Shown here: positions 54,501-64,000 of the stretch, one piece after another | How positions within the stretch are numbered: position 1 is the stretch's first letter | Layout of the letters: each line of letters starts with the position of its first letter | DNA from: Euglena gracilis | Lineage: Eukaryota; Euglenida; Euglenophyceae; Euglenales | Length of the DNA: 64,000 nucleotides | Assembly (NCBI GenBank): GCA_039621445.1 | Contig: CP154957.1 | Span: 36,358,696-36,422,695 of the forward strand | Direction of reading: 5' to 3' | Notes under the pieces: generated by a model | Seen by the model: the letters and a program-made list of their open reading frames with translations, nothing else | Told to the model about the DNA's origin: nothing | Database searches by the model: none | Made by a program: the position numbers and the translations under genes

Positions 54501-57500
54501 AAACACAAGGGATTTGTTATTTGGGGCCCTTGAACCGTTGAGCAACACAAGGGATTTGCCCCCCCAAAACGACTCGGAAACACAAGGGATTTTGTTATTT
54601 TGGGGCCCTCGAACAGTTGAGCAACACAAGGGATTTGCCCCCCAAAACAACCCGGAAACACAAGGGATTTGCCCCCCAAAACGACTCGGAAACACAAGGG
54701 ATTTTGTTATTTTGGGGCCCTCGAACAGTTGAGCAACACAAGGGATTTGCCCCCCAAAACGACTCGGAAACACAAGGGATTTTGTTATTTTGGGGCCCTC
54801 GAACAGTTGAGCAACACAAGGGATTTGCCCCCCAAAACAACCCGGAAACACAAGGGATTTGCCCCCCAAAACGACTCGGAAACACAAGGGATTTTGTTAT
54901 TTTGGGGCCCTCGAACAGTTGAGCAACACAAGGGATTTGCCCCCCAAAACAACCCGGAAACACACAAGGGATTTGCCCCCCAAAACGACTCGGAAACACA
55001 AGGGATTTTGTTATTTTGGGGCCCTCGAACAGTTGAGCAACACAAGGGATTTGCCCCAAAAAAAAAATAGGAAACACAAGGGATTTTGTTATTTTGGGGC
55101 CCTCGAACAGTTGAGCAACACAAGGGATTTGCCCCCCAAAACAACCCGGAAACACAAGGGATTTGCCCCCCAAAACGACTCGGAAACACACAAGGGATTT
55201 TGTTATTTTGGGGCCCTCGAACAGTTGAGCAACACAAGGGATTTGCCCCCCAAAACGACTCGGAAACACAAGGGATTTTGTTATTTTGGGGCCCTCGAAC
55301 AGTTGAGCAACACAAGGGATTTGCCCCCCAAAACAACCCGGAAACACAAGGGATTTGCCCCCCAAAACGACTCGGAAACACAAGGGATTTTGTTATTTTG
55401 GGGCCCTCGAACAGTTGAGCAACACAAGGGATTTGCCCCCCAAAACGACTCGGAAACACAAGGGATTTTGTTTTTTTGGGGCCCTCGAACAGTTGAGCAA
55501 CAAGGGATTTGTCCCCCAAAACGACTCGGAAACACAAGGGATTTTGTTATTTTGGGGCCCTCGAACAGTTGAGCAACACAAGGATGCCCCCCCAAACACA
55601 AGGATTTGGGATTTGCCCCCCAAAACGACTCGGAAACACAAGGGATTTTGTTATTTTGGGGCCCTCGAACAGTTGAGCAACACAAGGGATTTGCCCCCCA
55701 AAACAACCCGGAAACACAAGGGATTTTGTTATTTTGGGGCCCTCGAACAGTTGAGCAACACAAGGGATTTGCCCCCCAAAACAGTTGAGCAACACAAGGG
55801 ATTTGCCCCCCAAAAACGACTCGGAAACACAAGGGATTTTGTTATTTTGGGGCCCTCGAACAGTTGAGCAACACAAGGGATTTGCCCCCCAAAACAACCC
55901 GGAAACACAAGGGATTTGCCCCCCAAAACGACTCGGAAACACAAGGGATTTTGTTATTTTGGGGCCCTCGAACAGTTGAGCAACACAAGGGATTTGCCCC
56001 CCAAAACAACCCGGAAACACAAGGGATTTGCCCCCCAAAACGACTCGGAAAACACAAGGGATTTTGTTATTTTGGGGCCCTCGAACAGTTGAGCAACACA
56101 AGGGATTTGCCCCCCAAAACAACCCGGAAACACAAGGGATTTGCCCCCCAAAAACGACTCGGAAACACAAGGGATTTTGTTATTTTGGGGCCCTCGAACA
56201 GTTGAGCAACACAAGGGATTTGCCCCCCAAAACAACCCGGAAACACAAGGGATTTGCCCCCCAAAACGACTCGGAAACACAAAGGATTTTGTTATTTTGG
56301 GGCCCCGAACAGTTGAGCTACACAAGGGATTTGCCCCACAAAACAACTCGAAAACACAAGGGATTTGCCCCCCAAAACGACTCGGAAACACAAGGGATTT
56401 TGTTATTTTGGGGCCCTCGAACAGTTGAGCAACACAAGGGATTTGCCCCCCAAAACAACCCGGAAACACAAGGGATTTGCCCCCAAAACGACTCGGAAAC
56501 GCAAGGGATTTTGTTATTTTGGGGCCCTCGAACAGTTTGAGCAACACAAGGGATTTGCCCCCCAAAACGAACGGAAACACAAGGGATTTTGTTATTTTGG
56601 GGCCCTCGAACAGTTGAGCAACACAAGGGATTTGCCCCCCAAAACAACCCGGAAACACAAGGGATTTGCCCCCCAAAACGACTCGGAAACACAAGGGATT
56701 TGCCCCCCAAAACGACTCGGAAACACAAAGGATTTTGTTATTTTGGGGCCCTCGAACAGTTGAGCAACACAAGGGATTTGCCCCCCAAAACAACCCGGAA
56801 TAACAAGGGATTTGCCCCCAAAACGACTCGGAAACGCAAGGGATTTTGTTATTTTGGGGCCCTCGAACAGTTGAGCAACACAAGGGATTTGCCCCCCAAA
56901 ACAGTTGAGCAACACAAGGGATTTGCCCCCCAAAACGACTCGGAAACACAAGGGATTTTGTTATTTTGGGGCCCTCGAACAGTTCAGCAACACAAGGGAT
57001 TTGCCCCCAAAACGAATTGGAAATACAAGGGGTTTTGTTATTTTGGGTCCCTCGAACAGTTGAACAACACAAGGGATTTGCCCCCCAAAACGACTCGGAA
57101 ACACAAGGGATTTTGTTATTTTGGGGCCCTCGAACAGTTGAGCAACACAAGGGATTTGCCCCCCAAAACGAATCGGAAATACAAGGGATTTGTTATTTTG
57201 GGGCCCTCGAACAGTTGAGCAACACAAGGGATTTGCCCCCCAAAACGACTCGGAAACACAAGGGATTTTGTTATTTTGGGGCCCTCGAACAGTTGAGCAA
57301 CACAAGGGATTTGCCCCCCAAAACAACCCGGAAACACAAGGGATTTGCCCCCCAAAACGACTCGGAAACACAAGGGATTTTGTTATTTTAGGGCGCCTGA
57401 ACAGTTGAGCAAACACAAGGGATTTGCCCTCCAACACGACCCGGAAAACACAAGGGATTTGCCCCCCAAAACGACTCGGAAACACAAGGGATTTTGTTAT

Positions 57501-60500
57501 TTTGGGGCCCTCGAACAGTTGAGCAACACAAGGGATTTGCCCCCCAAAACGACTCGGAAACACAAGGGATTTTGTTATTTTGGGGCCCTCGAACAGTTGA
57601 GCAACACAAGGGATTTGCCCCCCAAAACAACCCGGAAACACAAGGGATTTGCCCCCCAAAACGACTCGGAAACACAAGGGATTTTGTTATTTTGGGGCCC
57701 TCGAACATTTGAGCAACACAAGGGATTTGCCCCCCAAAACAACACGGAAACACAAGGGATTTGCCCCCCAAAACGACTCGGAAACACAAGGGATTTTGTT
57801 ATTTTGGGGCCCTCGAACAGTTGAGCAACACAAGGGATTTGCCCCCCAAAACAACCCGGAAACACAAGGGATTTTGTTATTTTGGGGCCCTCGAACAGTT
57901 GAGCAACACAAGGGATTTGCCCCCAAAACAACCCGGAAACACAAGGGATTTGCCCCCAAAACGACTCGGAAACACAAGGGATTTTGTTATTTTGGGCCCC
58001 CCAAACAGTTGAGCAACACAAGGGATTTGCCCCCCAAAACGACTCGGAAACACAAGGGATTTTGTTATTTTGGGGCCCTCGAACAGTTGAGCAACACAAG
58101 GGTTTTGCCCCCCAAAACAACCCGGAAACACAAGGGATTTGCCCCCCAAAACGACTCGGAAACACAAGGGATTTTGTTATTTTGGGGCCCTCGAACAGTT
58201 GAGCAACACAAGGGATTTGCCCCCCAAAACAACCCGGAAACACAAGGGATTTGCCCCCAAAACGATTTTCCCCCCCAAAACGACTCGGAAACACAAGGGA
58301 TTTTGTTATTTTGGGGCCCTCGAACAGTTGAGCAACACAAGGGATTTGCCCCCCAAAAACAACCCGGAAACACAAGGGATTTGCCCCCCAAAACGACTCG
58401 GAAACACAAGGGATTTTGTTATTTTGGGGCCCTCGAACAGTTGAGCAACACAAGGGATTTGCCCCCCAAAACAACCCGGAAACACAAGGGATTTGCCCCC
58501 CAAAACGACTCGGAAACACAAGGGATTTTGTTATTTTGGGGCCCTCGAACAGTTGAGCAACACAAGGGATTTGCCCCCCAAAACAAAAGGGATTTGCCCC
58601 CAAAACGACTCGGAAACACAAGGGATTTTGTTATTTTGGGGCCCTCGAACAGTTGAGCAACACAAGGGATTTGCCCCCAAAACAACCCGGAAACACAAGG
58701 GATTTGCCCCCCAAAACGACTCGGAAACACAAGGGATTTTGTTATTTTTGGGGCCCTCGAACAGTCGAACAACACAAGGGATTTGCCCCCAAAACAACAC
58801 GGAAACACAAGGGATTTGCCCCCCAAAACGACTCGGAAACACAAGGGATTTTGTTATTTTGGGGCCCTCGAACAGTTGAGCAACACAAGGGATTTGCCCC
58901 CCAAAACAACCCGGAAACACAAGGGATTTGCCCCCCAAAACGACTCGGAAACAAAAGGGATTTTGTTATTTTGGGGCCCTCGAAAAGTTGAGCAACACAA
59001 GGGATTTGCCCCCCAAAACACATCGGAAACACAAGGGATTTTGTTATTTTGGGGCCCTCGAACAGTTGAGCAACACAAGGGATTTGCCCCCCAAAACGAC
59101 TCGGAAAATCTAAGGGATTTGCCCCCCAAAACGACTCGGAAACACAAGGGATTTTGTTATTTTGGGGCCCTCGAACAGTTGAGCAACACAAGGGATTTGC
59201 CCCCCAAAACAACCCGGAAACACAAGGGATTTGCCCCCCAAAACGACTCGGAAACACAAGGGATTTTGTTATTTTGGGGCCCTCGAACAGTTGAGCAACA
59301 CAAGGGATTTGCCCCCCAAAACGACTCAGAAAATATAAGTGATTTGCCCCCCAAAACAATCCCGAAACACAAGGGATTTTGTTATTTTGGGGCCCTCGAA
59401 CAGTCGAACAACACAAGGGATTTGCCCCCCAACACAACCCGGAAACACAAGGGATTTGCCCCCCAAAACGAATCGGAAACACAAGGGATTTAGTATTTTT
59501 TGGGGCCCTCGAACAGTCGAACAACACAAGGGATTTGCCCCCTAAAACGACTCGGAAACACAAGGGATTTGCCCTCTAACACGACCCGAAAAACACAAGG
59601 GATTTGCCCCCAAAACGACTCGGAAACACAAGGGATTTTGTTATTTTGGGGCCCTCGAACAGTTGAGCAACAGAAGGGATTTGCCCGGCAAAACGACTCG
59701 GAAACACAAGGGATTTTGTTATTTTGGGGACCTCGAACAGTTGAGCAACACAAGGGATTTGCCCCCCAAAACGACCCGGAAACATAAGGGATTTGCCCCC
59801 CAAAACAACCCGGAAACACAAGGGATTTTGTTATTTTGGGGCCCTCGAACAGTCGAACAACACAAGGGATTTGCCCCCCAAAGCAACTCGGAATCACAAG
59901 GGATTTGCCCCCCAACACAACCCGGAAACACAAGGGATTTGCCCCCCAAAACGAATCGGAAACACAAGGGATTTAGTATTTTTTGGGGCCCTCGAACAGT
60001 TGAGCAACACAAGGGATTTGCCCGGCAAAACGACTCGGAAACACAAGGGATTTTGTTATTTTGGGGCCCTCGAACAGTTGAGCAACACAAGGGATTTGCC
60101 CCCCAAAACGACCCGGAAACATAAGGGATTTGCCCCCCAAAACGACTCGGAAACACAAGGGATTTTGTCGTTTTGGGGCCCTCGAACAGTCGAACAACAC
60201 AAGGGATTTGCCCCCTAAAACGACTCGGAAACACAAGGGATTTTGTTATTTTGGGGCCCTCGAACAGTTGAGCAACACAAGGGATTTGCCCGGCAAAACG
60301 ACTCGGAAACACAAAGGATTTTGTTATTTTGGGGCCCTCGAACAGTTGAGCAACACAAGGGATTTGCCCGGCAAAACGACTCGGAAACACAAAGGATTTT
60401 GTTATTTTGGGGCCCTCGAACAGTTGAGCAACACAAGGGATTTGCCCCCCAAAACGACTCGGAAACACAAGGGATTTTGTTATTTTGGGGCCCTCGAACA

Positions 60501-61697
60501 GTTGAGCAACACAAGGGATTTGCCCCCCAAAACGACTCGGAAATACAAGGGATTTTGTTGTTTTCGGGCCCTCGAACAGTCGAACAACACAAGGGATTTG
60601 CCCCCAAAAACGACTCGGAAACACAAGGGATTTTGTTATTTTGGGGCCCTCGAACAATTGAGCAACTCAAGGGATTTGCCCCCCAAAACAACCCGGAAAC
60701 ACAAGGTATTTTGTTATTTTGGTGCCCTCGAACAATTGAGCAACACAAGGGATTTGCCCCCCAAAACGACTCGGAAACACAAGGGATTTTGTTATTTTGG
60801 GGCCCTCGAACAGTTGAGCAACACAAGGGATTTGCCCCCCAAAACGACTCGGAAATACAAGGGATTTTGTTATTTTGGGGCCCTCGAACAATTGAGCAAC
60901 ACAAGGGATTTGCCCCCCAAAACGACTCGGAAACACAAGGGATTTTGTTGTTTTCGGGCCCTCGAACAGTCGAACAACACAAGGGATTTGCCCCCCAAAG
61001 CAACTCGGAATCACAAGGGATTTGCCCCTCAAAACGACTCGGAAACACAAGGGATTTGCCCCCTAAAACGACTGGGAAACACAAGGGATTTGCCCCCCAA
61101 AACGACCCTAAAAACACAAGGGATTTGCCCCCTAAAACGACTCGGAAACACAAGGGATTTTGTTATTTTGGGGCCCTCGAACAATTGAGCAATACAAGGG
61201 ATTTGCCCCCCAAAACGACTCGGAAACACAAGGGATTTTGTTATTTTGGGGCCCTCGAACAGTTGAGCAACACAAGGGATTTGCCCCCCAAAACGACTCG
61301 GAAATACAAGGGATTTTGTTATTTTGGGGCCCTCGAACAATTGAGCAACACAAGGGATTTGCCCCCCAAAACGACTCGGAAACACAAGGGATTTTGTTAT
61401 TTTGGGGCCCTCGAACAGTTGAGCAACACAAAGGATTTGCCCCCCAACACAACCCGGAAACACAAGGGATTTGCCCCCCAAAACGAATCGGAAACACAAG
61501 GGATTTTGTTATTTTGGGGCCCTCGAACAGTCGAACAACACAAGGGATTTGCCCCCTAACACGATCCGAAAAACACAAGGGATTTGTCCCCCAAAACGAC
61601 TCGGAAACACAAGGGATTTTGTTATTTTGGGGCCCTCGAATAGTTGAGCAACACAAGGGATTTGCCCCCCAAAACGACTCGGAAATGCAAGGGATTT
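51600..61697. repeat. ~10.1-kb satellite array of 44-bp and 34-bp blocks
   Basis: Block A (44 bp) begins GGGATTTTGTTATTTTGGGG then CCCTCGAACAGTTGAGCAAC ACAA. Block B (34 bp) is GGGATTTGCCCCCCAAAACG then ACTCGGAAACACAA, with a B' variant carrying CAACCCGG. Blocks join as A-B (78 bp) or A-B'-B (112 bp). The first about 1 kb and last about 2 kb are the most diverged (AGTCGAAC, GGAATCAC, CCCGGCAAAAC variants), and the centre is most uniform. Both strands stay open over hundreds of codons because 78 is a multiple of 3 and the blocks hold few stops. I do not regard these frames as genes. Confidence 0.97.
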
Positions 61698-61699
61698 GT

Positions 61700-61810
61700 C
61701 ATGTCACCAAGCGTTTTGGGTTATTTAGCATAAATAACCAATATCAATATTCCAGCTTTTTGTTTTCTTTTATTTTTGAAGGCCAAAAAAAAATTTAGAA
61801 ATTTTTTTGA
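61700..61810. repeat. Right inverted repeat flanking the satellite
   Basis: CATGTCACCAAGCGTTTTGG, TTATTTAGCATAAATAACCA, ATATCAATATT, TTGTTTTCTTTTATTTTTGA, AGGCCAAAA. It is the imperfect reverse complement of 51487-51592, in the same order of blocks. Confidence 0.75.
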
Positions 61811-61835
61811 TAGGGGGGCGAGGTCGTGGGGTGGG

Positions 61836-61975
61836 CCGCCCCTAGGGTCGGCCCACGACCCTAGCACCGACGACCCTAGGGTCGGCCCACCCCACGTCCT
61901 GGGGGGGGGGTCGACGTTAGCGACCCTAGCGACCCTAGGGTCGTATTGGGCCGACCCTAGGGTCGGCCCACAACC
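61836..61975. repeat. Cluster of CGACCCTAGGGTCGGCCCA palindromes
   Basis: Four full or partial copies of the palindrome CGACCCTAGGGTCG joined to GGCCCAC in both orientations, plus GCGACCCTAG half-units. No telomere repeat (TTAGGG or TTTAGGG tandem) is present. Confidence 0.85.
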
Positions 61976-62169
61976 CCCCCCCCCCCCAGTCCAGATCCGG
62001 GAGCCCTCACCCCCCCCCAAAGTGTCCCCCCCAAAGTGGCTGAAAAAAAATTGCCAAAATTTGGTTTACCCCCCATTGACCTCCCCTGATTGCAATTAGA
62101 CCTCCCAGCTGGGCCTAAAAAGGTTTCATTTGGGGGGGATGGCATTTCGATCTTAAAAATAATACCCCC

Positions 62170-62400
62170 TCGAAAAAAACTCAAAATAACACCCCCTCCC
62201 ATTTACCCTCATCCCCCTTAAAGTGCCCCCCCCCAGAGTGGCCAATTATTTTTGGCAAATTTGGTTCACCCCCTCTCAAAGTGACCACTTTGGCGCCAAA
62301 GGCGCCGAAGCCCAAAAATTGACCCCCCCCCAAAGTGTCCCCTCCCCCAGATCGGCCGTTTTGGGGTCCCGTGTTGCCTGGAGGGTGGCCAATTTGAGGG
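62170..62400. repeat. Dispersed repeat family C, right of the satellite
   Basis: Same order as 51070-51300: AGAGTGGCCAATTATTTTTG, GCAAATTTGGTTCACCCCC, GGCGCCAAAGGCGCCGAAGC, CCAAAAATTG, CGGCCGTTTTGGGGTCC, CCTGGAGGGTGGCCAATTTG. Confidence 0.8.
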
Positions 62401-62514
62401 GTTGAGGGTAAATGCGCGGTGGAGGCTAGGCACAATGGGGGGGGGGGGGTTGGGGGGGAGCGGTCGAATGGGCGCATGGCGGTAGACTGGGGGGGGGGGG
62501 GTAGTGGGTGGTCG

Positions 62515-62612
62515 GCTGACTACCATCCCCCCCCATTATGTACCTCCCCCCGGGAGGCCGAAATTGGGGGGAGGTACATAATGGGGGGGAGGTACACAAT
62601 GGAGGGGGGTAC
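62515..62612. repeat. Inverted repeat with TACATAATGGGGGG
   Basis: CCCCCCCATTATGTACCTCC pairs with GGAGGTACATAATGGGGGG around a short loop with CGGGAGGCCGAAATT. A second version lies at 62806-62880. Confidence 0.8.
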
Positions 62613-62879
62613 CCAGGTCCCATTCCCAGACCCGACCCTCGAACAGCCCAAAAGGGGTCATTTTTGGCAACTTTTTGGATGTTCGCAATAAATGGTCAAT
62701 TTTAAGCACATTTGCCAAATATCACTTTTTGAAAACGTCCCAAAAACGTCGATTTTTGAGCACTTTTTTGGGAAGTTCTTTAGAAAAAGTGTTATGACAG
62801 TGAGCTACCATCCCCCCCCCATTATGTACCTCCCCCCCAGGGGGTACATAATGGGGGGGGTACATAATGGGGGGGGGGG

Positions 62880-63805
62880 ATGGTAGTCGGCCGACTACCC
62901 AATTGGTCGGCCGACTAGGCCTGGTCGGTAACTAGTCGGCGAGACGGGGTGGGGGGGGGGGTTGTGGGTAGTTGGCCGACTACCCACTCTAATGTACTAA
63001 CGGGTCCAAACCGCTGACTTTTAAGCCACCCCCCCATGAAGAAAATCCAATGCAAACTAGTCGGTGGCTAGTCGGTGGTCATAAAAATGGTCTGTGGCGG
63101 GCCCAAATCACCCGGAAATGGTCCGGATGGGTCCAAATAAGTGTCTTACACCTAAATAAACACCCCCAGATGGAAATCTTTGGTCGGTGTGGGTCGGTGG
63201 GCCCTTGATGGGGGTCCGGAGGGGTAAAAACCCAATGATGAAACAGGGATTACATGAAAATCCTTTAGAAATGCAAGCATTCTGCATCACGAGAGGCAGA
63301 AAGCTCCCCCCTCCACCCCCATCCGAGCCTCAAATAACAAAATCCCTTCTGAGTTGGCAACATACTCGGGGGCTAAGTCGTTTTTGTGGCTCACTTTGGC
63401 ATAGGCGGGGGGGGGGGGGGGCGCCCCCCACCCCCCCCCCTCAAATAACAAAATCCCTTCTATGTTGGCAATATACTTGGAGGGATAACTCCTTTTTGTG
63501 CAAATTTTGACTTATATTGAAAATCCAATGGGGAGAGGTGTTCTTTTGCCAAAAGTGGCCCAAAATGGACATTTCCCCCCAATTTTTTTGCATATTCACC
63601 CCCGATTGGGGGGTTCTGGAGCAATTTGGGTGAGTTTTGTCTGGTGTTGAGGTGATTTGACAAAGTTTTTCCCAGGGGGGGGCTTAAAAGTCGGCGGTTT
63701 TGACCCGTTAGTACATTAGAGTGGGTAGTCAGCCGACTAGTCGGCCGACTACCCACTCTAATGTACCGACCAGCTACCGACCAATTGGGTAGTCGGCTGA
63801 CTACC
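62880..63805. mobile_element. Foldback element with GTAGTCGGCCGACTAC arms
   Basis: The left arm (62880-63025) and right arm (63675-63805) are reverse complements over about 100 bp or more, including ACTCTAATGTACTAACGGGT, CCGCTGACTTTTAAGCC (left) and GGCTTAAAAGTCGGCGG, ACCCGTTAGTACATTAGAGT (right). Both hold palindromes GTAGTCGGCCGACTAC. The loop contains a direct repeat, CCTCAAATAACAAAATCCCT, at 63331 and 63440. No open frame with a motif. Confidence 0.75.
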
Positions 63806-64000
63806 CACTACCCCCCCCCCAATCTACCGTTTGGCACTGGTCGCAGGGGGGGAGGGAAGGAGGGGGAGGGGGTCCGAAACCGCTGGGTGTGGGTCCGAAA
63901 CCGCCGGGTGTTTTTCGTGAGTGGGGGGGGGCGGAGGGGGGTGAGTGGCTGCACGAGCGGCCGCGCGGGTCGTCCTGTCAAAGGTTGGTCTTTCAAGTCC

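Noticed and set aside
51657-61559. Large repetitive protein genes (for example a 438-codon frame)
   Set aside because: Frames are open on both strands because of the 78-bp unit; there is no start context, splice site, codon bias or family similarity.
61836-61975. Telomere or subtelomere repeat
   Set aside because: The units are palindromes in mixed orientation, not a one-direction tandem telomere repeat.

Overview
This is eukaryotic nuclear DNA, probably from a unicellular eukaryote such as an alga or other protist; I cannot name the species. The evidence is many short GC-rich coding islands (mostly 58-240 bp) with GT/AG splice borders and matching reading-frame phase, separated by AT-rich or repeat-filled introns. 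The genes include eukaryote-specific ones such as dynactin subunit 2. There are no operons or ribosome-binding sites, and I found no rRNA or tRNA gene. Long open frames in the raw sequence are mostly misleading: they lie in homopolymers, microsatellites or the satellite array. Exons were called from splice sites, phase, GC-rich third codon positions and family motifs.

Every gene I can support lies on the minus strand, head to tail. From right to left in window coordinates (the direction of transcription) these are: (1) the C-terminal half of dynactin subunit 2 (47305-48031); (2) an ADP-ribosylglycohydrolase (ARH/DraG family, 37978-43947 or longer); (3) a protein with two NADAR (YbiA-like) domains (31261-35284), with an unassigned exon at 36690-36824 between it and the ARH exons; (4) a LicD/fukutin-type transferase with an N-terminal membrane anchor (19356 to about 26790); and (5) one or two large multi-exon membrane-protein genes (1292-14735) that run off the left edge. 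I do not recognise the last. ARH and NADAR enzymes both remove ADP-ribose from substrates, so their adjacency is the most interesting functional pairing here.

The rest is repeat-rich. A satellite of about 10.1 kb (about 51.60-61.70 kb) is built from two blocks of 44 and 34 bp joined in 78-bp and 112-bp units, and is flanked by diverged inverted repeats. Other features are a 475-bp MITE-like element with terminal inverted repeats and a 6-bp target duplication (32425-32899), a 0.9-kb GCTGAGCTCTTA-ended element with an inverted relative 14 kb away, several foldback elements, dispersed repeat families shared between introns and intergenic DNA, CA/CCCA/GA microsatellites, and very frequent G or C runs of 8-15 bases.

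Stretches where I see no gene: 4.3-8.8 kb, 9.9-13.2 kb, 14.8-19.3 kb, 27-31.2 kb, 39.1-41.6 kb, 48.1-51.5 kb and 61.8-64 kb.
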